Position numbers and translations under genes: made by a program. A DNA stretch of 64,000 nt from Candidatus Poribacteria bacterium (GTDB lineage Bacteria > Poribacteria > WGA-4E > WGA-3G): positions 62,001 to 126,000 of the forward strand of contig JAJEIE010000029.1 of NCBI GenBank assembly GCA_022827625.1, read 5' to 3'. This document shows, piece by piece, positions 1-7,764 of the stretch. The notes under the pieces are model-generated. The model made no database searches, had not been told where the DNA came from, and worked only from the letters and a program-made list of their open reading frames with translations. The stretch's first letter is position 1. Every line of letters starts with the position of its first letter.

Positions 1-619
1 TTATTCATACTTGCATCGCGAATCACCATTTCACCGATAGCATCGTTATCTTCGGCAAAGTAGTCTGCCATCCCTTCTATGAACCAGATAGGTGCGGAAT
101 AGAGAAACTCGCCGCTATAGATACGGGCATGCGGTTTCTGGTAGATGATGTCGTACTGAAAAATATGAATGAGTTCGTGGAAGATTACTTCTCGAAACGC
201 TTCAAGCGAACCGGTAAAAGGTATAACGATGCGATGCTTAAAGAGTTCAGCGAACCCACCGATGCCTTCGTGGAGTTCTTGGAGGATTATGTTGGTTTCC
301 TGAAAATCTTTGTGGGATTTGTAAAGGATCAGGGGTGTTCTGTCTCGCAGCTCATGTTCAAAATCGGCACTGTGTTGCTCGTAAGCCTCCTCAGCAATCG
401 CAGCCATGACAGGGACAAGTTTTGCTTCACTCGGATAGTAGTAGATATCAAAATGCTCTGTTTTATGGATGTGCCACTCGAAACGTTGTGCTGTAATTTT
501 ATTTTTTCCAAAGCTCTGGGCCCACGTGACACAAGGCATAGCGAATAGCAAATAGCAAATAGCAAATAACAGCCTGCCAATCGCTGATTGCGAATTTGAT
601 TTTTTTTCTTGCTTCTCAT
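1..619 (-). CDS. Secreted peptidase-MA-like / TolB-propeller-associated metallopeptidase, partial, frameshifted
   Basis: The minus-strand frame reads out of the window at base 1. It encodes AQSFGKNKITAQRF, then HFDIYYYPSEAK, then a zinc-protease motif HELIHIFQYD with a downstream WFIEGMADYFAED, the glutzincin-type HExxH plus distal E arrangement of peptidase-MA-like proteins that often precede a TolB beta-propeller. The beta-propeller, if present, lies outside the window. The peptidase frame has a TGA just upstream (near 610) and no good start. The ATG at 619 starts a different frame with a fine n-region and hydrophobic region. The two frames meet at a 7-bp tandem repeat (538-572): removing one 7-bp unit would join them into a normal signal peptide ending VTWA before QSFGKNK. 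So the gene is frameshifted as sequenced, either truly (phase-off) or by a sequencing error. Confidence 0.7.
538..572. repeat. 7-bp tandem repeat (ATAGCAA) inside signal-peptide region
   Basis: Five consecutive 7-mers are visible: ATAGCGA, three exact ATAGCAA, then ATAACAG. The tract lies in the signal-peptide part of the peptidase-MA-like gene. Its unit length is not a multiple of three, so a change of one unit shifts the frame. It belongs to the degenerate heptad family found between genes elsewhere in this window. Confidence 0.85.
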
Positions 620-647
620 CTCTTTTTCCCGTTCTTAATTTTTCCAT

Positions 648-779
648 AAGACGCAAACTAAAAGTTTTGCGGCGTACTCGCCCCGGTTCATGCCATAAGG
701 AAACCTGAATACCCGGGGAATGCCTATAAGGCATTCATACCGTTGATTCTGATTCATGCGATGTGCATCGCGCTACAAA
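648..779. repeat. REP-like hairpins upstream of the first gene
   Basis: Several short palindromes are packed here: GCAAACT/AGTTTTGC around 652-669, ATGCCT/AGGCAT around 720-733, and GCGATG/CATCGC at about 758-771 followed by GCTACAAA, which read on the minus strand gives TTTGTAGC plus a hairpin. They match the GTAG-headed hairpin elements listed elsewhere. No gene is seen between 620 and 793. Confidence 0.6.
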
Positions 780-793
780 TACGGAATTGTATG

Positions 794-1510
794 TCATTTT
801 ACCAAATATCTGTCTTCGCGCTCATAGTGTGGGGAAATTTGACGTGTAAACTCCGATACGGCACGTTTGCCAAGTTCCCGGATCGTGTTCGCTTGGGGTC
901 CGACCTGCGAAAAAATAAAAGAACCGATGGTATGCGCCTCGGCAGTACTGCGTCGGTATGACTCATCCCAAATAATCTGCTCGGTCTCAACATCAATAAT
1001 CATTACGCGCAGCGAGAGCAGATAGGTTTTCTGCATATAGTCCTGATAATCCATCACGTAACGCTGCCGTTGTATGGAGTATCGCTCCCCATAATAGCGT
1101 CTCGGTCGGCTATCGGAATAAAATCGGAAACTCCCGACGATAACACCTTTCACCTCAAAATACTCACCGAGTTGGCTGAGATGCTTCGTATCAGCGAGCC
1201 ACTCTTCTCCGAGGGTTTCACCGATAAGGAGTCGTGTGGTTTCCTGTGTACTGACGACCTTGAAGCTTTTTTGGCGTGCTAAACCTCTACGGAGTATTGC
1301 GGCGATATCTTCACCGACCTCGGGCGGCAGTTCTTCGTTGCGCTCCGCCTGCTTTTCACTGACAAACGGCAAAACGGCGAAGTTGGAATACCGGCTAATG
1401 TCGATTTCAGATTTGACCTTCACTGGAATCGAGACCCGCGTGACGGCACTACCACACCCATAAACTGTTAGGATTGCTAAGAGGATTGTCATCTTCTTCG
1501 CTATCTGCAT
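794..1510 (-). CDS. Outer-envelope lipoprotein, CsgG/FlgO-like fold suspected
   Basis: A 238-residue protein with a signal peptide and lipobox TVYGC (Cys19), so probably lipid-anchored in the envelope. After the anchor come SRYSNFAVLPFV, a charged helix, then KGVIVGSFRFYS and a beta-strand pair LLSLRVMIIDVETEQIIWDES. The sequence 'variable lipoprotein, NFAVLPF, ILRRGLARQKSFKVVS, GVIVGS, D-x-E-T-x-x-I-I-W' resembles CsgG/FlgO-type proteins, which form or assist outer-membrane assemblies; this is a family-level impression. Its SD (GGAG) lies in the last codons of the upstream TPR lipoprotein gene, only 3 nt away, so the two are translated as a unit. Exact role unknown. Confidence 0.75.
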   Translation of the reverse strand: MQIAKKMTILLAILTVYGCGSAVTRVSIPVKVKSEIDISRYSNFAVLPFVSEKQAERNEELPPEVGEDIAAILRRGLARQKSFKVVSTQETTRLLIGETLGEEWLADTKHLSQLGEYFEVKGVIVGSFRFYSDSRPRRYYGERYSIQRQRYVMDYQDYMQKTYLLSLRVMIIDVETEQIIWDESYRRSTAEAHTIGSFIFSQVGPQANTIRELGKRAVSEFTRQISPHYEREDRYLVK

Positions 1511-1513
1511 ATC

Positions 1514-1948
1514 TTAGTCTCCATCATGCTCTTCTGTAAAGTCGCCATGCTCTGTAAGTGGGGAATCGTCCTCTTCTAATTGCGGTACATCTCCATCGTC
1601 AGCCCCGCTCCGCCGGATATGTATGCGGCACCGCCGATAGTTGAGCCGATAGTATTTATTATCGGGTTCTAATTCGGTTGCGCGCTGGTAAGCAGCGACA
1701 GCCTCATCAATGTTTCCGAGTGCTTCGTAAGCGACACCAAGGTTATTATACGCTTTAGCGTTCTCTGGGTCAACGTCAATAACTTGTTTCCATCGGAAGA
1801 CTGCCTCGTTCCAGAGTTGTGCTTGTGCTGCTTTTATGGCGAATTGATTGTAAGCCTCAATCTGGTCAACATCGCGCGATATAGCACACCCAGACAGAAT
1901 TAGACAGGCAAGTATAGCAATAGACGCGAGTTGATGGGTCCTTCGCAC
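1514..1948 (-). CDS. TPR-repeat lipoprotein
   Basis: I chose the GTG at 1948 because GAGGTGATAAAC precedes it at proper spacing; a GTG at 1957 would overlap that SD. The 144-residue product has a signal peptide with lipobox LILSGC (Cys21). Two tetratricopeptide repeats follow (roughly residues 28-95: AYNQFAIKAAQAQLWNEA, AYNNLGVAYEALGNIDEA, ending ATELEPDN). The tail is very acidic and ends HGDFTEEHDGD. TPR lipoproteins act as protein-binding scaffolds; its tight coupling to the CsgG-like lipoprotein suggests the two proteins work together in the envelope. Confidence 0.8.
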   Translation of the reverse strand: MRRTHQLASIAILACLILSGCAISRDVDQIEAYNQFAIKAAQAQLWNEAVFRWKQVIDVDPENAKAYNNLGVAYEALGNIDEAVAAYQRATELEPDNKYYRLNYRRCRIHIRRSGADDGDVPQLEEDDSPLTEHGDFTEEHDGD

Positions 1949-2447
1949 GTTTATCACCTCAAGATTTAGAATATTGGTTTCCGAACTACGCCATATATAT
2001 TACATTGTATTCGTCTTTTGTGTCAAGGGAAAATTGGGATGGTTGTTGGCAATTGGCAGTTGGTTGTTGGTAAGGATTGCTATCAGCACTAAAATTTCAC
2101 AGTTTTCACAGTTAGATGGGAAATTATGAAATTTGTGAATCGAGTGTAAAAATAGGTGGAGACTGGGTTTATACGGGTTTTGTGAAAGGTTACTGGGAAG
2201 GGTACTGTGAAAAAATGGTTCTCGGTTATGGGTTGTCGGTGAAGCTTGGTTCTGCTGGGAAGGTGGAAGTTTGGAAGCGGGTTGGTTTTTGTCTGAATCA
2301 GGATTTTCAGGTAAACACATTTTCTGTGAAAATAGGGGCGCGAATATAGTTTTAACTTAACGATATATCTAAGGATCACCGAACAAGTTGGGGCTTCCGG
2401 ACCCAAATTATTGGAAAACTGAATAGCTCTGTGGGAACCTAAAGATT
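1949..2447. other. Gene-free region with heptad-periodic sequence
   Basis: No convincing gene. A clear 7-bp-periodic tract lies at 2043-2071 (TTGTTGG, CAATTGG, CAGTTGG, TTGTTGG). From about 2150 to 2310 the plus strand is strikingly G/T/A-rich and C-poor, and in places again shows GGTT at 7-bp spacing (GGTTATG GGTTGTC GGTGAAG near 2222-2242). It looks like decayed repeat. Confidence 0.6.
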
Positions 2448-2476
2448 TTGACACCGCCTCCGAAATATGCTATACT
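2448..2476 (+). promoter_or_regulatory. Sigma70-type promoter
   Basis: TTGACA (2448-2453), a 17-nt spacer, TATACT (2471-2476): a near-consensus promoter about 130 bp upstream of the oxidoreductase start at 2610. A pair of hairpin repeats lies in the transcribed leader. Confidence 0.75.
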
Positions 2477-2481
2477 TTCTT

Positions 2482-2538
2482 TGTAGCACAAACTGTTAGT
2501 TTGTGAGCGATACGGCGCAAACTCACAGTTTGCGGTAC
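2482..2538. repeat. GTAG-headed hairpin pair (REP-like, CAAACT stem family)
   Basis: TGTAGCACAAACT-GTT-AGTTTGTG is followed by an inverted partner CGCAAACT-CAC-AGTTTGCGGTA. Both stems are 8 bp and near-perfect. The pair sits between promoter and start codon. Confidence 0.75.
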
Positions 2539-2609
2539 AGAAATACGGATGAACGCTTAAGGACCTAACCCAATTTTGCGTGAGTCCTGCTTCAGAAGGA
2601 GTCTATTGC

Positions 2610-3710
2610 ATGTCTAATACAACGCCAGTCCGGACGGTGATTGTCGGGTGCGGTATGATCGCTGCGGGGGGTTACCAGCCGCGGTGTCAGGCATACCCAC
2701 ACCGTATTGAGCTCGTCGGTTACTATGATCAAGATGAAGCGCGTGCCTCGGCATTAGCAGAAAAAAACGGCGGTCGCGTCTACACGTCGCTTGAGGAAGT
2801 GCTGAACGATCCGAACGTAGAGGCGATCGTGAACTTGACAATCCACATCTCACACTACCCGGTTTCGTTGGCGGCACTGAAGGCGGGCAAACATGTCTAT
2901 TCTGAGAAACCGATCTCTATCCGAACCGACGAAGCGAACGAACTCGTCGAAACTGCGGAAGCGATGGGTTTGAAATTGGCGTGCGCACCATCGGCAATTC
3001 TCGGTTACGTTCAGCAGAACGTCTGGCAACGGATCCGTGAAGGCGAAATCGGCGATGTTATCTCGGCGATTGGCAACTTCGGCGGTCCGTTGGAACACTG
3101 GCATCCAAACGCCGACGCGTTTCTGATGCATGCGGGTCCCTTCCGCGATGTCGCGCCTTATCCGCTCACTGCGATGACGACGATGATTGCCCCCGTTAAA
3201 ACGGTGCACGGTTTCGCAAGGCTCGCTGTTCCGAAACGAGTGCTTACCCAAGGACCGCGGAAGGGGACTGAATTTGAGGTGAATGAGAAGGACCACGGAT
3301 TTGGCGTACTTGAATTCGAGAACGGGGCACACGGACTCATCTATCACAGTTTTACTGTTGCTTCTGGTATTCCGCCTTACGAGATCCACGGGACAACGGG
3401 TGGGTTCTCTCTACAAGCGCACGACGATGGACGCGGCATCCAAAAATTCACGCCGCAGGACCGGTGGCAAGACGAACCTTCGCCGCCGAAATCTTTTACT
3501 GGGTTAGATTGGGGAAAAGGTGTCGCCGATTTCGCAGCTGCGATTCGATCCGATCGGAACCCGCGTTGTAATGGGGCACAGGCACGGCATGCGTTAGAGG
3601 TGTGTGAGCGGATCATCGAATCGTCCGACGCGGGTAGACCTATTGATGTCGTGAGCCGCTTCCCGGCACCACAGCCGGTTGGGGATGTGGCACCGTGGGA
3701 AACAGACTAA
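2610..3710 (+). CDS. Gfo/Idh/MocA family oxidoreductase
   Basis: 366 residues. The ATG at 2610 is preceded by AGAAGGAG at ideal spacing; the longer GTG frame from 2580 has no such site. The N-terminal Rossmann domain has TVIVGCGMIAAGGYQPR (about residues 9-25) and the family signature EKPISI (99-104) followed by the alpha/beta dimerisation and catalytic domain. Members oxidise or reduce sugars, inositols or sugar acids with NAD(P). The catalytic Lys of the EKP motif is present. Substrate cannot be told. It is a single-gene unit with its own promoter, followed by hairpin repeats, and converges on a PIG-L gene. Confidence 0.9.
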   Translation: MSNTTPVRTVIVGCGMIAAGGYQPRCQAYPHRIELVGYYDQDEARASALAEKNGGRVYTSLEEVLNDPNVEAIVNLTIHISHYPVSLAALKAGKHVYSEKPISIRTDEANELVETAEAMGLKLACAPSAILGYVQQNVWQRIREGEIGDVISAIGNFGGPLEHWHPNADAFLMHAGPFRDVAPYPLTAMTTMIAPVKTVHGFARLAVPKRVLTQGPRKGTEFEVNEKDHGFGVLEFENGAHGLIYHSFTVASGIPPYEIHGTTGGFSLQAHDDGRGIQKFTPQDRWQDEPSPPKSFTGLDWGKGVADFAAAIRSDRNPRCNGAQARHALEVCERIIESSDAGRPIDVVSRFPAPQPVGDVAPWETD

Positions 3711-3760
3711 GGAAACAGACGATTGCTTTATCAAATTTGAAATTGAGAGTAAACCCAGTT

Positions 3761-3823
3761 CGTAGTAGGGCAATTTATTGCCCGTTATTGACCTTTGGAC
3801 GTGCGATAAATCGCACTACTACA
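3761..3823. repeat. Inverted pair of GTAG-headed hairpins (REPIN-like)
   Basis: GTAGTAGGGCAATTTATTGCCC on plus is followed about 15 nt later by GTGCGATAAATCGCACTACTAC, which is the same kind of element on the opposite strand with a different stem. The pair is placed between convergent genes; the same two stems recur at 60072-60130. Confidence 0.85.
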
Positions 3824-3902
3824 AACCTGCCCTCAAACTCAAAGTTGACGAAGCACTACTGTTCTATCCAGTTTCAAATTAGGCGCATCTACCTTGGTAT
3901 CA

Positions 3903-3925
3903 GGCGAGGCAACCTCGCCCCTACG
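3903..3925. repeat. GTAG-headed hairpin (GGCGAGG stem family)
   Basis: GGCGAGG-CAA-CCTCGCC followed by CCTACG; read on minus this is CGTAGG plus a 7-bp hairpin. A related stem (GACGAGG) occurs at 12327-12356. The rest of 3711-3960 shows no gene. Confidence 0.75.
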
Positions 3926-3960
3926 AGGCATTGCCCCTAAAATTCAAATTGGATGAAGCG

Positions 3961-6669
3961 TTACTTGCCGAGGGCGAGCATGTTAATGAAAAGCCTGTAT
4001 GCGCCTTCGATCCCTGCCGGGAGTTGCCTATAAAAGGCGTAGGCGGCGTAGGTATAGGTGCCTTGCCCGTATTCGGCAGAGAGGAACCCGCCGTGTTGGG
4101 GTTCCTGCTCGCGATCGTTGCACGTGAGGAGTGCTTGGTAGTTTGAATCCCATTCCGTCAAGAATTTTGAACCACGCTCTTCGACCCACCCGTTGAAATC
4201 AGCCTCTGTAATTTGATTCGGATGTTGGAAAATCGGATGCTCTGGCATCAAGATCGTTACTTGTGCATCCTCTTCGGAGACCTCCTCTGGTCGTCTCCCC
4301 ATTGTATAGGGGTAGGGACCGAACGGAGCTGCGTCAAATTCCGGCGTCTGATATTGGACGATGAGGTTGCCGCCTTTATGGACGTAATCGAGGAGTCGTC
4401 CGTTATAGGCGATGAGATCCTGCCGCACAGCATACGCCCGAATACCGATTAAGATGGTATCGTATCGACTCAGATCACCCGTGCGGAGTTCTTCGCGATC
4501 CAGCATCTCAACATCAATACCAATCTGTTGGAGTGCCTCAGGCACCCTATCACCGACCCCCATGATGTATCCGACTTCCATATCTGTTGGCAGTTCAATC
4601 GAAATGCCGTGAAGCACCATCGTAGCAGGACGGTATAGGTGGCGGGGTTCGAGATCCTTATGGTCAATCGCTTGATAGCCGGTGGTATATTCCTCGCCGT
4701 TATAAGTAGCGACGGCTTGCATTGCGTAATCTTTGCCTGCCGCTACACCTACAGCAGACACATCGAAAGTAAAGGTCTTGCTGGCACCTTCGTGTGTGAA
4801 GTCAAAAGACGCGCTTTCAGGCGACGCATGCCACCCGTCCGGTAATACGAGCGAAAGCGTGCCTTCCGCTTCGCCTTTCACATTATTCAGCACTTCCACC
4901 GTGGCGGTAAATGTGGTTTTTCCACCCGCTGTCGCAGATCCAGATATCGGAACAACACCGATACTCGGCGACATAGAGAGGCTGATAGCCGGAGCTACCG
5001 ATAACAGTCGTCGTCTCTCGCCCCAAGGTCGGTTGATTGAAACGGTTTGTGCAGGTCGCGTCAGTGTGAAGTCTACGCCGTCTATGCGATATGTCACAAC
5101 CCCTTGCACTTCAGGCGGTGCGAAAGGTAAGAACCGAAATTCTGGACGCTCGAGTGTATAGACAGCGTCGTGATATTCAGAGGTGCGCGTCCAGTAGGGT
5201 TGCGTGTACGACGCACCCTGTGGCACTTCTACTTCAAAGGTAATAGAAACGGGCTGGTTTGGCTGTATGAAGCCTCTCTCTTTCTCATCTGATTCTGTTT
5301 GCATTTGACGCACGCGCCAGCCTTCTGGCGTGCGGAGCGATGCATCAACAAATTCAGTAGCAACGGGAGCCGGATTGACCATCCGCATTCCGATTGAAAA
5401 TGTCTGTCCCGGAATTGCGACAGCAAAAGTTTCAGGTGAACGGAAGAATCCCTCTTGCGCGCCTTCGGGTTGAACAAGAACCTCCAGTGAACATCCGAGC
5501 GCAGCGTTCGCGGCAGCCATTAATTCCTGTTCTTTATTCTGAAGCAAAAAAAGGAGATGAGCGCGCGTCGCGTCATCAACGTCTATGCCCTGGACGCTTT
5601 CGATGAGGGTGCGGGTGGCTTTTAAACCGGTAGCAAGGTGAGGGACAATCGCCCAAGGGTGCCGAGCATCGTAGTCATTCAGCGCAGCATCAACGCTCTC
5701 CTGAAGTTGTGTAAAGGTTGCATTCAGGTCAGGAGCATTGGCGAGTGTTGCCATCCCCATAATCGTAGTATCAAGCCCATCAAAAAGGCTCTGTTCGGAT
5801 TCCGTTTGCTTAGGAAATGTTGTATCGACTAACCGCAACTCGGTAACCGCCGCACCTTTGGATGCGCGCGTCTGTCCAACACCTTGGGAACGTTGGTAAC
5901 TGAGACCTTGACGTGCGATTTGGGCATAAGAGAGTCCTAACAAGGCGTTGTATTCACCGGTATCGATTTTTAGTAGCGGTGTATCGCCAGTTTCAGTATC
6001 ACTGCGTCGCCATCTGGAACGCGAGATATAGAGTTTCTTGGGTTGCCAAGGTTGCAGTCCGTCTGCGAGGTGTTCTGGGAATTGATTTGGGTCGCCAGCA
6101 GCACGGAATGCCTCTAACGTCACGACACCAGACGCTTGATGGTGTCCGTGCCCGTCTTGCCGATTTCCCTGAAATCGGGAGATGATGACATCGGGTCGGT
6201 AGCGTCGGATTATACGCACCATATCCTCCAGAAGCATCTGGTAATCCCATTTTTCTAATGTCTCGTCAAGTCGTTTAGAATAGCCGAAATCGACGGCACT
6301 AGAAAAAAAGAGGTCTATCCCGTAGTAACGTATTGCAGCCAGATGCTCTTCGGTACGCACAATACCGAGTGCGTCGAACAATTCGGGTCCGATGAGGTTT
6401 GCGCCGCCTTCGCCGCGTGTCGTCGAGTATAATCCGGTTCTGACCCCGCGCCCCCGACTGAGCCACGTTAGCAACGCGCCGTTTTCATCGTCAGGATGCG
6501 CAACGGTGTGTAGGACCGTGGCAGTTGTCTGTAAGCGTTGTAAGGCGCGCCAAACTTCGGAAGCGTTTGTCACTCCCGCCATTTCTCCAGTCTCTGCCAT
6601 TGTCGTGCTACCTCCTATTGTTCCGAACAGTGCGAGAACCAAAATTGATATTGTGATTTTTCTGAACAT
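3961..6669 (-). CDS. Secreted PIG-L family N-acetylglucosaminyl deacetylase-like protein
   Basis: 902 residues from the ATG at 6669, preceded directly by GGAGGGG; the upstream in-frame extension only translates hairpin repeats. A signal peptide (residues 1-25, ILVLALFGTIGG) is followed by a PIG-L/LmbE domain with the zinc and catalytic motif AHPDDE (57-62) and the second histidine motif DGHGHHQ (172-178). These enzymes remove acetyl groups from N-acetylated amino sugars or thiol glycosides. The long remainder holds beta-sandwich (NEW3/CARDB-like) segments and a C-terminal GATase-like region (DTILIGIRAYAVRQD) ending in PAGIEGAYRLFINML. Large exported PIG-L proteins of this layout may act on glycan debris; the substrate is unknown. 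It lies just downstream of a sugar isomerase on the same strand. Confidence 0.88.
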   Translation of the reverse strand: MFRKITISILVLALFGTIGGSTTMAETGEMAGVTNASEVWRALQRLQTTATVLHTVAHPDDENGALLTWLSRGRGVRTGLYSTTRGEGGANLIGPELFDALGIVRTEEHLAAIRYYGIDLFFSSAVDFGYSKRLDETLEKWDYQMLLEDMVRIIRRYRPDVIISRFQGNRQDGHGHHQASGVVTLEAFRAAGDPNQFPEHLADGLQPWQPKKLYISRSRWRRSDTETGDTPLLKIDTGEYNALLGLSYAQIARQGLSYQRSQGVGQTRASKGAAVTELRLVDTTFPKQTESEQSLFDGLDTTIMGMATLANAPDLNATFTQLQESVDAALNDYDARHPWAIVPHLATGLKATRTLIESVQGIDVDDATRAHLLFLLQNKEQELMAAANAALGCSLEVLVQPEGAQEGFFRSPETFAVAIPGQTFSIGMRMVNPAPVATEFVDASLRTPEGWRVRQMQTESDEKERGFIQPNQPVSITFEVEVPQGASYTQPYWTRTSEYHDAVYTLERPEFRFLPFAPPEVQGVVTYRIDGVDFTLTRPAQTVSINRPWGERRRLLSVAPAISLSMSPSIGVVPISGSATAGGKTTFTATVEVLNNVKGEAEGTLSLVLPDGWHASPESASFDFTHEGASKTFTFDVSAVGVAAGKDYAMQAVATYNGEEYTTGYQAIDHKDLEPRHLYRPATMVLHGISIELPTDMEVGYIMGVGDRVPEALQQIGIDVEMLDREELRTGDLSRYDTILIGIRAYAVRQDLIAYNGRLLDYVHKGGNLIVQYQTPEFDAAPFGPYPYTMGRRPEEVSEEDAQVTILMPEHPIFQHPNQITEADFNGWVEERGSKFLTEWDSNYQALLTCNDREQEPQHGGFLSAEYGQGTYTYAAYAFYRQLPAGIEGAYRLFINMLALGK

Positions 6670-6687
6670 AAAGCCCCTCCAAGAGCG

Positions 6688-6757
6688 GTCGGGATTCGGA
6701 AATCCCCCGTACAGAGAACCATCAGTCAGTGGTCGGGATTTGGAAATCCCTCCTACA
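6688..6757. repeat. Two GTAG-family hairpins (GGGATT stem family)
   Basis: Two direct copies of GTCGGGATT-YGGAA-ATCCC followed by TACAG, at about 6688-6712 and 6732-6756. On the minus strand each reads TGTA, then a GGGATTT hairpin. They occupy the leader of the PIG-L gene. Confidence 0.8.
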
Positions 6758-6769
6758 GGGAACTGTCGA

Positions 6770-7594
6770 TTATTGAGAAAGTGCATTGCGGAGCATTTCT
6801 ACGCTCTGCGGGACACCGACGTGTGCATCCGCTTTGCCCTCAAATTCAATGGACACGTATCCGTGAAATCCTGCATCTTTTAGAATATTGCCAATTTTAG
6901 CATAATCGAGATCCAATGTATACCATTCGCCACCGCCGTAGTAGGTTTTGGCATGGACAAGTACCGCCTCATCTGCAATCTGTGTTAGTTTTTCATAAGG
7001 ATCAGAGAGGAAATTACCACAATCCATCGTTACTTTCAACCATTCTGAATCAATAGCAGAGACAATGCGATTGACACCCTCCGGTGTGCACGTTAATCCC
7101 CAATGGTTTTCGAGTCCGAGAACGACCCCGTATTTTTCAGCGTCTGGCAGACACTTTTCAATGGCAGCGATGACCCACTCAAACGCCTCATCTTCTGTGT
7201 GTCCGGGGAGTGCAGGCTCCTGTCCTTCCGTTCTCATTAATTCATTGAAAGAGGGGACGGTGCCCCACCGCCCCGAGTTGAGACGAATTGAAGGGATGCC
7301 GAGTTCGTGTGCCAATCGGATGCAGTGAACGGTGTGATTGATATTTTTTTGTCGCGTCGCTGCGTCTGGCGACACGAAGCCTTGATGGATAGAGAGTGCG
7401 TAGAGATCGAGTCCGTGAACGAAAGCGTGCCGTTTCAGTTTTTGGAGATACGGATTTGCTTCGGATGCCATCTGTTGATGTAAGATTTCGACACCGTCGA
7501 GTTCAAGTCGTGCGGCTTCTTCAATAACGTGCTCAATCGGTACGCGTTCGGGTTTGAAATGCCAATAAGAGTAAGTGGAGACACCGAGTTTCAA
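6770..7594 (-). CDS. Sugar phosphate isomerase/epimerase (AP endonuclease 2-type TIM barrel)
   Basis: 274 residues, TTG start at 7594 with GAGGTGATAAA just upstream. It begins KLGVSTYSYWHF and contains LELDGVEILHQQM, ENHWGLTCTPEGV, VTMDCGNFLSDP, HAKTYY and GYVSIEFEGKAD, the metal-ligand strands (Glu, Asp, His, Glu) of the xylose-isomerase-like TIM barrel. Such proteins interconvert keto sugars or inositol intermediates (IolE/IolI, hydroxypyruvate isomerase relatives). Substrate unknown. It precedes the PIG-L gene on the same strand and could work on products of glycan breakdown. Confidence 0.85.
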   Translation of the reverse strand: MKLGVSTYSYWHFKPERVPIEHVIEEAARLELDGVEILHQQMASEANPYLQKLKRHAFVHGLDLYALSIHQGFVSPDAATRQKNINHTVHCIRLAHELGIPSIRLNSGRWGTVPSFNELMRTEGQEPALPGHTEDEAFEWVIAAIEKCLPDAEKYGVVLGLENHWGLTCTPEGVNRIVSAIDSEWLKVTMDCGNFLSDPYEKLTQIADEAVLVHAKTYYGGGEWYTLDLDYAKIGNILKDAGFHGYVSIEFEGKADAHVGVPQSVEMLRNALSQ

Positions 7595-7700
7595 TTTATC
7601 ACCTCAAGTAGAGTTTTGTTGCGGGTATGATAGCATAACTCCGAGGCAAAATCCAGTTTTTTCTCAGTGTTTTGTAAAGGAGGTGTGGGCGAAATAAAAA

Positions 7701-7742
7701 TAGGGCTGTTCAGTTGCCTTTAGCGGAAACCGAACAGCCCTA
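7701..7742 (-). terminator. Rho-independent terminator
   Basis: A perfect 11-bp stem (TAGGGCTGTTC/GAACAGCCCTA) with a 20-nt loop is followed on the minus strand by ATTTTTATTT. It lies 23 bp past the stop of the DUF4159 gene, so it should end that transcript. Confidence 0.85.
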
Positions 7743-7764
7743 TAATAAGTATGCTGTAAAAACT

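Noticed and set aside
129-548. Plus-strand open frame of 139 codons at the window start
   Set aside because: It is antisense to the peptidase-MA-like frame, which carries HELIH and a family-like sequence; no SD and no family match.
2116-2349. Open frame of 77 codons in the gene-free region
   Set aside because: No SD, low-complexity G/T-rich sequence with heptad-like periodicity, and no recognisable fold; looks like repeat sequence.
6670-6786. 39-codon N-terminal extension of the PIG-L gene
   Set aside because: It translates two hairpin repeats and overlaps the end of the upstream isomerase gene; the ATG at 6669 has GGAGGGG.
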